DNA of 64,000 nt from Sclerodactyla briareus (GCA_026419785.1 JAODTK010005630.1:100093-164092), one strand, 5' to 3'. Shown: positions 43,640 through 55,799, numbered from the stretch's first letter. The notes: generated by a model from the letters alone, not told the origin. Made by a program: numbers and translations.

Positions 43640-46495
43640 TTGTGCCATGTTCGCAGGATATAATGTTGTAATGTTTCAGTCGGACCGTTGAAGGTAGCCT
43701 AGCGAGTGGCGATCAGCAGGGGAGCAGTCGTTAGAAAGGCCACCTTCTCACGCGGCAAACAGAGAGAGAAGGGTTTGATGCTATGAGAATAAGGTAGGAT
43801 GAACAGTAAAAACTGGACGCAACTCCTAATTATTCTATAGCTTTGTCAAAGGCTGGGAGGCTCAACGGGATGCCCTAAGAGTGTGGCCGATTCTCCTCTT
43901 ACATAGGAGCAGTGCAAAGAGTGGGGTGGGTAAAGTTGACGGGCATTATTCGCCATTCAAGCTAGGGTAGGACAATAGCTTAAGCCACGCACATTTTCAA
44001 ATTTATGAGCCGCACGTGGTCGGAATCTGTGTACATGTGGATTTCTTATTCTGGGAATATGAGCATTCTCCATTGCATGGTGTTGAATGACAACAGTCAA
44101 TGAAAACTAACCATGAATTTGAAAAACGGAGATTTTGTTGGTATTCTCCATCATATAACTGAAACTCTCTGAATCTGCCTTCAATCAAATCAACTGTTAT
44201 AAATATGGTCTAAACCATCTCCTTGTGTTGCACTAAAACAGACTGACCCCATGAAGGACTGTTAGTTACCTACTGCAGTTGTTCCTAGAGAAATTCATGT
44301 TGAAATATTAAACTAACTATCAATTCCCTTGAATAACGGTGACAGGGTGAACATACCGGCAAGTTATATACTTCCAGAAAAATGTGCCAACCCCTAGAGA
44401 TGGCCACTTGAACTCAGTAAATCGCATCTGTCAGTACGCTAAACCCTTATATCAACTATATTAACTGGAGAGGCAATAGCAGCCTAATGCCCAAAACTAT
44501 TCGATGAGAGAATATGTGCCAGTGCTAGCTACACTGAAGAACGAGCATGTTGCATTTGTTTGAGTAGCATCGTATCACAGCAACAGATAGTTCGTGTTAC
44601 TCTAACTTGTGATTGCAGGGAAGCTGCTACGGGACAAATTCAGTTGGCAGAGCATCCTGGATGTGGAAAGTGCCTGTATGTCCGCATGCAGTATCAATAC
44701 AAGAGTCCAATCGCCTCCCAGCACGGGATTGAGGGGGAGGGGGATTTTGGCTTCTAGCTGTGGGTAAGCGACTGATGCCAGAAAGTCCGGTTTGTCATGC
44801 TCCCACGAAGGCATAGCAATGTAACAAAACAGGGCATGTGCTAATATCCCGTATATCTCCAATCCCGTATAGGCGCATTATCGTTGGATTGTCAGGGCTA
44901 GGCTAAATCATGCACGGGACTGTTTCGCATCACTATGAGCTAACTGTTCCGATATGCAAAGGATTGGAATAGAAATTATTTTCAATACGGTATTAAGTGG
45001 CTCCCAAGAAAGATAAGGGAATTCCCCAAGTATATTCTTGTTCATACGCATGAATGGATGTCTTTCTGGTAGTCTGACGGAGGCGAATTTGCCAGCTTTT
45101 AAACACAATCACTCTCGTTTGGATTTTTTTTTTTTTTCGACATGAAGAATATCATCAACAATTTATTTTGATATATGTTTTTTCACTCTTTGATCTAACT
45201 GGAAGTGACAAATTATTATGCTGCCTCAAGGAACAGTAAGTTAGTTTATCGAACTCTTCATGGAAGGAAACATGATTCATGAGTTTACAACAACGAGTGA
45301 ACACTCCAAGTAGGCAGGTCCCACTTGTCCACGAAGACACTGATCTGCTGACCAGCCTTATCTGCAGAGAGAGAGAAGGATTTGCAGATTTCGTCAGTTT
45401 TTTCGCATACTAGCTCATCATGCCCATTTGATTTCCTTTGACCATAAATCCACTAGTCTATGACAACACTGACGAGAAGAATGATACTCCAGCCAAACTC
45501 TTGTGTCTAATTGGTCAGCATCCGTTGGGGAACTAATCTGGGGGGTCCCCGAAAAGCAAAGCTGGGTACACGGATGGATGGATGAGTAATGGGAAGATAA
45601 CTGACTGTGGCGAATCACATCGCCCAACGCAGCTGGTTTGAGCTTGAAACGATACTGATTCCGTAAAAAAGAAAAGAAGAGGAAAAAAAAAATCGTATTG
45701 TCCGATTTCAGATTTCGTTTGGCAGTGAAGTTTGGGTACGTATACTCGTGAAAGAGTGCCCCACTAAAGTTTATGTAAACTTTCGAAGCATAGCTAATTC
45801 GACGTAAGTAAGTGAATAAATAAATTTAGTATATTGTGCAATATCCACAACTGTTAAATTATCTGGCGCTCTTGCACCTCGTCAAGTGACGGAAATTCCA
45901 TCCGTATTCAGAAGAACTGCAATATCTCCAAAATCTATCGAAATCTGCAACGAAATCCCAATTCGCGTTGTCAGGCGATTTTTTCGGATCAATATGGCAA
46001 TATACCGGAAGACACTGCATGGCAGCCCGTTTTCTCTTGTTGGTTCGAAATAGTTCTACTAGGTCTGCGGAGCAACACCACTGGGGTAGAATAGGTTTGT
46101 CAGGGCCTTCGCATGTACTTAATTGAGAACAAACAGTTGCGTTCTACTTATTTGATCATCCCCGCACGTTCAAACAAGTGATTGCGCTTTTGACTAGGTG
46201 ATTAGACGTACTTTTTTTCTAGGATAGATGCGCCAGTCATATACTGCCACTTCATTGGTGTTTAGTCGTGACCGTTCTCGATTCGCCGGTTTTGAAATCA
46301 AGGCCGGCATACCTTACCTACAGTGGGGAGAGAAGAATTAGCTCCTTATCCAGTCCCATTCACAGCCCTGATCTTCCTCATTGCGTTTTAAAAAAAAACA
46401 TATACAACATTCTAAAAAGGCCAAGCTCTCCCTTGTCTTTGCTGGGAATGAAAATGAAAAAAAATCAGGCTTTCGGTAGGGAACAGTTCTATACT
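43640..46495. other. No recognisable gene
   Basis: Minus-strand frames near 44188-44003 (cysteine-rich) and 45627-45418 have no clear domain. A poly-T run lies at 45124-45138. It would be intron between the EGF-like and lectin exons. Confidence 0.35.
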
Positions 46496-46498
46496 CAC

Positions 46499-46629
46499 GG
46501 GGTTCCTCAATTCGCCCGTGCTCCTGGGCGCATACGCATGTACCGTCTTGGTCGTCGCATTCTCCTTTGTAACAGGGAACACACGTACCAGCACAACCCG
46601 GGGGTCCGTACAATACGGCCCAGGACCAG
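46499..46629 (-). CDS. Possible EGF-like exon
   Basis: On the minus strand, the acceptor ttattgccag precedes a 131-bp open stretch that reads GPPGCAGTCVPCYKGECDDQ and then DGTCVCAQEHGRIEEP. A strong donor, gtgagtat, follows. The C-x3-C-x2-C-x4-C-x5-6-C-x-C spacing with GxC-DGTCxC resembles EGF-like or laminin-EGF modules of secreted or membrane proteins. It leaves one base over at its 3' end, and the lectin exon at 40339-40481 begins with two bases, so the two are compatible. Whether they belong to one transcript is inference; other exons could lie between. Confidence 0.45.
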
Positions 46630-46634
46630 CTGGC

Positions 46635-48600
46635 AATAACGAAAGGAACCTTTTTCTGCACGAAAATCACGGATCGTACGCCTCATTCCATTCCAATAAA
46701 TTTCCTGCCCCATTTTTCTAAGAAATAAGTTACCTGCCCTCTCCCTGGGTGCTATATAATTATACAGTAAGGATATGATATCAATGGTTTTTTAAGCTTG
46801 AGGGCGGGCAGGAGAGCACGCACAGTACAATCATAACCGGAGAATAACAAGTAAAAGGGTGTGGAACGCTGAACTCGTTGGTTATCAGAGCATGTCGTCA
46901 ATTAACCTAACACGATCACACAGTGGCAAACGGGACGAATGTACTGGGTTGCAGAAGCCTAGTTTTTTCTCGATACAGTTAGGCCCTGGGTATTCAAAAA
47001 TTGCCGGTGGACACACCATTTAACCAAGAAATAATAATACAGTAGCTGTAACGACTTTTCAGTATTCCTCTAAATACCTGTATAGTCAGTGGTTTGAATT
47101 TCAAACCTGTTTTTCGTGTTTCGTCAAAAGAACGGAGAAGTTGGGAGTTGCTGCAATATTAATTAAGGACTTCTTAATGTTTCCCTCATGAGCCTGTACA
47201 GAATAACGTAAGCCTTTTGGTGTTACCTTGAACGGTATGCTACTTAGGTCAACATAGGGGTAACGGCTCAACGACCTTCACCAAGATATAAGGCATTGTA
47301 AGTACTCCCTTTTTGTCGCTTTCCACCATTAGAGCAAGCGAAAAATGTTGACCTGTCAGTTAGCTATAGGCTTTAACCTTCAACGGCTCAACCCTAACTT
47401 CGCAAACCTTCTTAGTAAACTAGTGTTCAAGGACCCTAAACAATTTTATGAACATTTGTATAGCTCAAAACTGCTGTTCAATATGATGGCAAAACAGCGT
47501 TTCGGACACAGCGTACAAAAAGGTCTAAAACTTTGTATGATGTAACCCTGACTCACTGCAAGAAAAAAACAAAAAACAAAAAAAACAAAAAAACGTCTAA
47601 CTTTAAGTACTTGGTCAAGGCTTCCGCTAAGATACCCATATACAGTATGGCCTATCCTAACGTACATCCTTACTAGCGACGGTATTCGCTCGCACGAATG
47701 CTGAATTACGATGTAATGGACCTCTCTCAACGGACCAATCTCTGCATAGAATTTCACTAAAAATACCGGCAACTTTGAATCTCTCAGTTGCGTTCCAACG
47801 AATATGCAAGAAGTTTGGAGAAATACTAATAACGATATTGGGAAACGTTTTTCCACACTTTTGAGTTCCTGACTAACCGTGCTGAAAACCCCGTACAATT
47901 AGAATAAGGTCCAACGGATATATAGTTTAACTTCGCGAACAATGTTCACTGTTCACCACACTCGGCTTCCTCCGATTAACCTTTGCTGCTTTCAATTCAA
48001 AATTCAGTTCAAATCCGAACAAAGTTAGAAAAATCTCGAATAACATTTCACCTCTGGTGACCTTGGAATTACCGTCATGTCCCACCCACCCACCAAGGTT
48101 TCATGGAAAATCAAAGCGTACTATGTTTGTTCGTTTAAACCTCAAAATGAGGTCAGCAGCCATGCGTGACGCACACGTTGACTCATCCAAGATTTTGCTA
48201 GGACGGACATGTGTACCAAGTTTCAGATCCATCGGAAAAACATAAGATCCCGAACACTTTATTAAGGGAAATAATAAGTGCACAATCGTCTAGAATTTGC
48301 GATTAGTGATATTAAACAATAATTTGGAACGATGTGGGGTAACAGTAAAGGCCCAGTCACTCACGCTTGCGCGAATACTGAAATGTGAACTGAAAGGAAA
48401 ATATTGTTAAATATATCGTTTAATAACTGCTCGGGAAAAAACCCCGCGAAATTCATTCATGCGAAAAACCCCGTCCAGTTTTTATATATTCGGTGCTCAG
48501 GCTGCATCCCGCAGTATACCTGCCGATCAATAAGAGTGTCCACATTAGGCTTTGTGCATGGCGTGGCAACGCAATTTTCGTCTAACGACCAACTATACCG
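46635..48600. other. No recognisable gene
   Basis: A 150-codon minus-strand frame (47898-47446) matches nothing I know. An A-rich run with single C breaks lies at 47562-47594. Confidence 0.35.
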
Positions 48601-48763
48601 ACAACCTGACTCAAGTTTCCTTCTAATAGGCATGTAGCCTATATTCCGACCAGGAATTCAACTTATCTACGGACCTCCTGATGCATTTTCCTTCCTACCA
48701 TTAATATAAGCTGATTTGAATATAGGCTGATTGAAATGGAAAGCTACCTAGCACCATGGCGGA

Positions 48764-48766
<3 letters not shown>

Positions 48767-48808
<42 letters not shown>
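48767..48808 (+). repeat. Poly-G tract, 42 bases
   Basis: Uninterrupted G run. Its counterpart in unit 2 is 50763-50776 (14 G). Both units also carry a shorter run at 50167-50180 and 52135-52149. Confidence 0.98.
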
Positions 48809-48809
<1 letters not shown>

Positions 48810-49124
48810 AGGAAACAGTGTGGACTAAAAAGCACCTCGTTGATGACCAATAGTTATGCGACAGTCTCTTCCGAGTTTCCTACTGAAGGCCTCATAAACC
48901 CCCGCCTGGCCGACATTGATTTTCAGTTGCCCCTTCCATTCTGGATGACTCGGCCGTCATTGCCCAGCTGATCGCGTCGTGGCAGTTATTAGGCCCACCG
49001 CTAAGGTCGACAGTCTCATCACTGTTGATGGTGGTAGGTCGGAGGACCTGATCTGGCTTCAGTTTATAGGAGACGATGCAAGGTATGTTCATAGTCAATA
49101 TGTTTCATTTCAACTTGCGTGCAC

Positions 49125-49890
49125 TTAATCTTCTCTTAGTAAGTGAATCGAAATGACTGATATTGGGGTAGACAATATGTCCCATCTAACGTTTTGTGAT
49201 CTCTCCTCTGCCTTTTCAAGTCCCATACGTACTTCCGAGAGCTCGGTTTCCTTCTCGTACTCTTTATTTCTGGATGATTTGGTGTGGTTTTGTACCTGGA
49301 CTTGAATCAAAGCGCCGGCAAAGGCCGTGTAGGTTTTTGATTCGCCATTGTCGCGGGCCGTGACAGTGGCTTGGTCACCACATAACTGACGCAGGCTGTT
49401 TCCACTGAGGGGGCATGATGCCTTATTTCTGCAGTTGCATGTTGGCTGGGATTTCTGGGTTGCCTGTTCATTCTTTTGCTGTTGTGGGATTTTGTAATCC
49501 CAACTGCTTTGGGCTTTTGCGTTATTCAACAGAGGAGACTGACCAGATGAGAGCCGTTGGTACTTTTGGTAAATAAGAGTCATGTTGACGTATGAGATAA
49601 CACTTGACGGAAGCTTCAGCTGCTTCTGTTCCAGCTGACTCGTAATTGATGAAACCAGAATATTCTTCAAGAATTTCGCTGCTTATTCGGAACGGGAAGG
49701 TCGCAACCGAATTTGAGAGTGGCCTACAACCACGAAACAGTTCGTGTTGTAAAGACGGGTCCGGAACGATTGGCAAAGTTTGGTGCAGGTGCTGGGATAT
49801 CTGTTCAACTCTTATGTCAGCGAGAATCCTCCATTCTCGAACCACTGGATACAGATTTTCCAAGCAGACTTCCAGCCTATCGTGCATATA
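49125..49890 (-). pseudogene. Penelope-type zinc-ribbon and GIY-YIG remnant, unit 1
   Basis: The frame 49670-49125 contains CNCRNKASCPLSGN, a cysteine-rich linker, then YQATV-like QATVTARDNGESKTYTAFAG, then NHTKSSRNKEYEKETELSE. The C-x-C-x5-C-P-L-x-G linker followed by an ATV...TYxG...H...ELS pattern is typical of the GIY-YIG region of some Penelope-like retroelements. The YIG core is spoiled (TYTAF where TYIGL is usual). An overlapping upstream frame (49887-49522) may hold the end of the RT. It differs from the element at 4198-5558, so it represents another family. The assignment to Penelope is moderate. Confidence 0.6.
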
Positions 49891-50460
49891 GGTGAGAACT
49901 GGTATGAGAAAGGGTTCCGGAACAATACATTTTCAATGCTGTTCTGATAGTCAGTAGTATCAAAGAGGTTTAGATTCCTATGGCGACGACCAAATACTGT
50001 GTTGCTTTGAATGTAAACCGAAGCTGATAAACTGGCTGAAGGCCTGATCCTTTCGTTCCTATCTCATATGCAAGTTGTGTGGGAGTCTCACAGAGTATGA
50101 CTTGTGCAATCTTTCATCTTTAGAGGTGTCATTTGCAATTTGTGAGAAGCTCGAGAGTGAGAAGCGGGGGGGGGGGGGGGAGAGAGCCCGCCCAGGCCAT
50201 TCGCTGGAATACAGCCGAAGAATCAATCCTCGGAATCTTACAAGTTCTCAGCTGTCCCTGAAAGATCCCTTTTTCGTTGTTTTCTTTTGTCTTGTTCCGT
50301 ATATGCAGAATATCAGAATACGCACCTTTTGAAATATGCTAGTTAAAAGCACAAAGAGCCTAGCGCGTTTCCCTACTTCCACGCACTACCAAATGGTTTC
50401 AAATCGGGCTTTAGATAACGAACGTGCAAGTGCATTATTGTATGGATTCTCCCTGGAGCT

Positions 50461-50594
50461 TTAAGCTACGTTTACACTTGTGCGGCGACGACAACGGCGA
50501 CCAAGCAACGGTCAACGCGACGGCACGGCACTCCGGTATCACTGGTCACATATGACGGCTAAATTATTGTGCCGCATCCGGCAAAACATTACCC
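50461..50594. repeat. MITE-like end, copy in unit 1
   Basis: Contains gctacgtttacacttgtgcg, a run of cgacnnc triplets and attattgtgccgcatccggc. The last word, reversed, recurs near 57460-57480, and the first near 57615-57640. Confidence 0.6.
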
Positions 50595-51105
50595 ACAACC
50601 TGACTCAAGTTTCCTTCTAATAGGCATGTAGCCTATATTCCGACCAGGAATTCAAACTTAATCTACGGACCTCCTGATGCATTTTCCTTCCTACCATTAA
50701 TATAAGCTGATTTGAATATAGGCTGATTGAAATGGAAAGCTACCTAGCACCATGGCGGAGGAGGGGGGGGGGGGGGTAGGAAACAGTGTGGACTAAAAAG
50801 CACCTCGTTGATGACCAATAGTTATGCGACAGTCTCTTCCGAGTTTCCTACTGACGGCCTCATAAACCCCCGCCTGGCCGACATTGATTTTCAGTTGCCC
50901 CTTCCATTTCTGGATGACTCGGCCGTCATTGCCCAGCTGATCGCGTCGTGGCAGTTATTAGGCCCACCGCTAAGGTCGACAGTCTCATCACTGTTGATGG
51001 TGGTAGGTCGGAGGACCTGATCTGGCTTCAGTTTATAGGAGACGATGCAAGGTATGTTCATAGTCAATATGTTTCATTTCAAACTTGCGTGCACTTAATC
51101 TTCTC

Positions 51106-51856
51106 TTAGTAAGTGAATCGAAATGACTGATATTGGGGTAGACAATATGTCCCATCTAACGTTTTGTGATCTCTCCTCTGCCTTTTCAAGTCCCATACGT
51201 ACTTCCGAGAGCTCGGTTCCTTCTCGTACTCTTTATTTCTGGATGATTTGGTGTGGTTTTGTACCTGGACTTGAATCAAAGCGCCGGCAAAGGCCGTGTA
51301 GGTTTTTGATTCGCCATTGTCGCGGGCCGTGACAGTGGCTTGGTCACCACATAACTGACGCAGGCTGTTTCCACTGAGGGGGCATGATGCCTTATTTCTG
51401 CAGTTGCATGTTGGCTGGGATTTCTGGGTTGCCTGTTCATTCTTTTGCTGTTGTGGGATTTTGTAATCCCAACTGCTTTGGGCTTTTGCGTTATTCAACA
51501 GAGGAGACTGACCAGATGAGAGCCGTTGGTACTTTTGGTAAATAAGAGTCATGTTGACGTATGAGATAACACTTGACGGAAGCTTCAGCTGCTTCTGTTC
51601 CAGCTGACTCGTAATTGATGAAACCAGAATATTCTTCAAGAATTTCGCTGCTTATTCGGAACGGGAAGGTCGCAACCGAATTTGAGAGTGGCCTACAACC
51701 ACGAAACAGTTCGTGTTGTAAAGACGGGTCCGGAACGATTGGCAAAGTTTGGTGCAGGTGCTGGGATATCTGTTCAACTCTTATGTCAGCGAGAATCCTC
51801 CATTCTCGAACCACTGGATACAGATTTTCCAAGCAGACTTCCAGCCTATCGTGCAT
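51106..51856 (-). pseudogene. Penelope-type zinc-ribbon and GIY-YIG remnant, unit 2
   Basis: Duplicate of 49125-49890. One fewer T at about 51218 shifts the frame after EYEKE, so the predicted C-terminus differs (PSSRKYVWDLKRQ). In the family the consensus here is ELSxxxWxLK; each unit retains a different half of that word in frame, which points to a homopolymer indel. Confidence 0.6.
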
Positions 51857-52430
51857 ATAGGTGAGAACTGGTATGAGAAAGGGTTCCGGAACAATACATT
51901 TTCAATGCTGTTCTGATAGTCAGTAGTATCAAAGAGGTTTAGATTCCTATGGCGACGACCAAATACTGTGTTGCTTTGAATGTAAACCGAAGCTGATAAA
52001 CTGGCTGAAGGCCTGATCCTTTCGTTCCTATCTCATATGCAAGTTGTGTGGGAGTCTCACAGAGTATGACTTGTGCAATCTTTCATCTTTAGAGGTGTCA
52101 TTTGCAATTTGTGAGAAGCTCGAGAGTGAGAAGCGGGGGGGGGGGGGGGAGAGAGCCCGCCCAGGCCATTCGCTGGAATACAGCCGAAGAATCAATCCTC
52201 GGAATCTTACAAGTTCTCAGCTGTCCCTGAAAGATCCCTTTTTCGTTGTTTTCTTTTGTCTTGTTCCGTATATGCAGAATATCAGAATACGCACCTTTTG
52301 AAATATGCTAGTTAAAAGCACAAAGAGCCTAGCGCGTTTCCCTACTTCCACGCACTACCAAATGGTTTCAAATCGGGCTTTAGATAACGAACGTGCAAGT
52401 GCATTATTGTATGGATTCTCCCTGGAGCTT

Positions 52431-52565
52431 TAAGCTACGTTTACACTTGTGCGGCGACGACAACGGCGACCAAGCAACGGTCAACGCGACGGCACGGCAC
52501 TCCGGTATCACTGGTCACATATGACGGCTAAATTATTGTGCCGCATCCGGCAAAACATTACCCAC
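52431..52565. repeat. MITE-like end, copy in unit 2
   Basis: Same as 50461-50594. Confidence 0.6.
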
Positions 52566-52659
52566 GCAACTATACGTGCAGTGTCGAGCCTTACACTGTA
52601 GAAAGTGGATGAGTTCGCGTATCCTTGGCCGAGTATCGTTGCTCTCTCACTCGGTAAAA

Positions 52660-52772
52660 ATGAAGGAAGATGAAAGATGAGGAGGAAAACTAAAGAGGAA
52701 GGAAAAGAGAGAGATGGGTAAGGGGAAAGAAAAAAAGAGTGAAAAACAAGAGGAAAAGTGAAGGAAGAGAAC
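52660..52772 (+). repeat. Homopurine-rich tract
   Basis: About 110 bases almost wholly A and G on the plus strand, with GAGGAAAA-like words. The minus-strand frames here (long runs of Phe, Leu and Ser) are compositional artefacts. Confidence 0.8.
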
Positions 52773-52774
52773 CA

Positions 52775-53820
52775 TGATCCGGATAGAAAAATACAATTCG
52801 CATGTTGCATACTCTATTGGTAACCAGGGGTGCAGCGAGCTCGTCATGGAGAGGTTGACCTTGGATTAGACAACCTACGCTAGCGCCAGCATAGATTGCG
52901 ATGCGATCGATGCAAGAATATTCTGGCCGAGAATACATGCCATGAGCGCCTTAAAATTCACTTCCCAAGCTTTTCCGTGTGTACCTGCCATGCCTACAGA
53001 GTTATGTATGTACTAGCATACTGCATAAAAAATAATATATTACTAGTTGTATCATAAAAATATGCTCATCCGGAGGATCTTCCCCCCCCCCCCCTTCCTC
53101 CCCAGGGACCGCGGGGAGAGAATTGGAGTGGGGGGGGTAATCATTGTGGCAGCACACTATCTAAGCGGAGCCCACCATCGGTTGACAAGAATACCCACAT
53201 ACGTATAGTAGGGCCCGAACATAGACCATTGAGGGATCTGCGGAAATATGTAATGAAAAAAATCAGTGAAACATACAAATGAATGGGGGTTGGGGATGTG
53301 TGCCCGCAGTAAGGTGACGAAGGTATCTGGCTAAAACCATAATAATGGTATCAACATCTAGTACCATCTCCATCAAAAGGAACGTGGTTACAAGACGGTA
53401 ATCTCATTGCCATTAGACTGGAGCATTCGTCGTCTATTCAGTCAGTCGAATTAACCATTTGACGTTAGCAAGTTACCGCATTGTCGAAACCAACAGACAA
53501 CGCAGGAATTTACTAGCAGGGTTCCTGTCTCCATGCTATGTTGGGTGGAGGATTGGTGTAGGCTACGATTCAATACGGTTTTGCAATTCAGAGAGGTTGG
53601 GTCAGATGTTTACTTTTACATCAAACCATAGCACTATATTTGTGAAACAACCTGACAGCAGCACGTAATGAAAAAAAAAAAAAAAAAACAGCCTGTCGAC
53701 TGCCGATATTCAACCTACTACACTACTACATTCTTCAAGGTGGTACGTACTCCCTGACGAGCGTGGCATGCGCTCTAACTTGCAGTGCACACAAAACGGT
53801 TTACCCGTTCCTGTACACTA
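52775..53820. other. No recognisable gene
   Basis: A C run (53082-53093), a G run (53131-53137) and an A run (53669-53689). No gene. Confidence 0.4.
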
Positions 53821-53888
53821 TAGGCCTACTCGACTCCGCAGCCCACAATGCTTAACTACCATGTGGGCTGCCGAGTCGAGTAGGTCTA
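53821..53888. repeat. Hairpin, 27-bp arms, 14-base loop
   Basis: The left arm begins taggcctactcgactc, and the right arm ends gagtcgagtaggtcta. The arms pair over 27 positions with two mismatches around the loop atgcttaactacca. It could be a MITE remnant or a transcribed hairpin. Confidence 0.88.
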
Positions 53889-53889
53889 A

Positions 53890-54890
53890 CCGTACGATAG
53901 GGATGGCTGCATTTCGGGAGTTATCGTGGCAGAATCCTACGTATTGATTGTTCTTTTATTTTGCAGAGCTGTGATTAGCCGAAACGGTCCAGAAAATTGC
54001 TCATTGTCATATGTATTTTGTAATACCTGAAATTAGTAGGCTAAACATAATTTTTACCCAGTCACAGGGCGCCCCAAATTTAGGCGGCCCAAAATCCCGA
54101 TGGCAGAAAAGTGCAGGGGCTAAAGCCCCCGCCGCCCCCCGTCTCGCGGTCCTCTGTCCCCATGGGTGTTGACAGGTGAGGGACGGGCAGTATCACAAAT
54201 CACATAGAACATTCCTCTTTCCCGGAAGTTAGAAACATGTTTTCTAAGAAACCACAATATAGCGATAGTTTCAATGCATTCAAACGGAACCAACAAATGC
54301 CAGTTTTGCAATCTGTGGACCATTCGTGGCGTTTTCCTTTCTTCCTTTTGTTACAGTCCGGATAGCATCCCCTTACAAAAGCCCTCATCAACCACTTTTC
54401 TACTGACCACATACCTCCTCCCCTCTCTCCCCTCTCTTCTTTTTTGGCTACGCCCCCTGGTGATTACTGCGACATGCAGCTGGTCTGAAAATATTTCGCA
54501 AGCTCTCACAACCTCTGAACAAATAGTTATTCATGGTCTCTTGCGAAAAAAATCCAACTTATTATCATGCTTTTTCTAATCATTCTTATTGAACATAAGT
54601 GAACATAGTGAACTTAGAAATGAACATAGAGTAATTGCCAACCGAAGATTCCTGCTGTATCTCATGCACCCATAAGTCGTAAAATGAGTGGGATTCATCG
54701 GGCAACTAGACATGTTAGGCGGGTAAACCGCCCACGTGTATATCCCAGCTTTTGAGCATTAATTGGGAAGCAGTATCTAACACCCTCATAACATCCCCCT
54801 TTTGGTCAATAAACCAAGATAAACTTCATCGACCAAGTTTTGTTGTGATTCATGGAAGTAATAGGCACATGACTAATGCAAATTTGACGC
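53890..54890. other. No recognisable gene; block shared with 17.0 kb
   Basis: 54700-54760 is the reverse complement of about 17000-17055 with a few differences (tgggatatacacgtgggcgg and onwards). Nothing else is identified. Confidence 0.45.
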
Positions 54891-54894
54891 CACG

Positions 54895-55235
54895 TTTGGC
54901 TTTGGAATGACTTCTAACTTTGTGAGGAACGAATGTAGCCCCCGTCCACCGAGTTTCGTTCAAATCTGACAGTTTGGAAAATCGCATAAATTCCGCAGTT
55001 TGACCTCCGATGACCTTGAAATGACCTCCAAGTTTTTCGGGATCAACTAAATTCCCTACTCACCGTTGTCGTTCAAATCTGACAAAATTTTGAAAATCGC
55101 AAAAAATTCGCAAATTTGACCTTCGATGACCTTGAAATGACCTCCAAGTTTTTCGGGATCAACTAAATTCCCTACTCACCAGTTTCGTTCAAATCCGACT
55201 AACTGGAAAATTTCGCGTGAATTATGCAAATTAGC
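54895..55235 (+). repeat. 116-bp tandem repeat, about three copies
   Basis: The word tgaccttgaaatgacctcca starts at 55011 and 55127, and a diverged tggaatgacttctaact lies at 54902. Each unit also has tcgttcaaatc and gaaaatcgca-like words. The second and third units are nearly identical over their first 50 bases. Confidence 0.88.
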
Positions 55236-55239
55236 GGCC

Positions 55240-55795
55240 CCCAGCATTGCAGCGATGCCCACTTTCGAATCTCATCCGAGATTCTATAAAGGCGACAGTG
55301 TACAATCAATCAATCATAATAAAACGTTACGGTTATTGCGCTAAACGCCTATAGTTTATGGGCGGCGGAGGAGCCTGGGACGGCGGCGGCGGCGGGTACA
55401 AGGTTTCCATTCATTGCATGGCTGATCGTTTCGGAAAGAATTGATTTTTAGCCTGTGGGGAAATTGTTGTATTTCAGTGCGCATCGTCTTATGGACTGAA
55501 GATAATCCCGGGTAGAAAACCAAAAAATATTTGTTGAAAAAAATGAGTTATCTGCGAGGCAAACTTAAATTTAGGAATGATTTACATTTTCCGACGCATG
55601 CTTTTCATTATTGCGGCGCCTATTTGTTACTACTATTGCCGAAAAACGGGAGAAAAAAATCAAGAATGTGGGGTGGGGGTGGGGATCAATGAACTCATAC
55701 TACCTGTTTCAGATATCTGCCTCATCACACGGTGGAACGATTGGCAGGAGTAGATGCATGATTTCGGTGAGGGGAGGGTCAACTGCAAAATTTTG
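55240..55795. other. No recognisable gene
   Basis: GGC-repeat-like ggcggcggaggagcctggga at about 55360-55395. No gene. Confidence 0.4.
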
Positions 55796-55799
55796 AAAG

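Larger units (their letters stand above)
48601..50594. repeat. 2-kb tandem duplication, unit 1
   Basis: The unit starts acaacctgactcaagtttcc and ends gcaaaacattaccc. The next unit starts at 50595 with the same words. The two units differ by a few single-base changes (for example ctgaaggcc against ctgacggcc) and homopolymer indels, and mainly by poly-G length (42 against 14). Confidence 0.97.
50595..52565. repeat. 2-kb tandem duplication, unit 2
   Basis: Nearly identical to 48601-50594. The right junction reads aacattacccac|gcaactatac; the left junction of unit 1 reads accaactataccg|acaacc, so short similar words sit at both breakpoints. Confidence 0.97.

Noticed and set aside
46268..46639. 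123-codon plus-strand ORF
   Set aside because: The opposite strand carries a cysteine-patterned segment with good splice sites at both ends, which is the better reading.
47446..47898. 150-codon minus-strand ORF
   Set aside because: It runs through an A-rich simple repeat and shows no recognisable motif.
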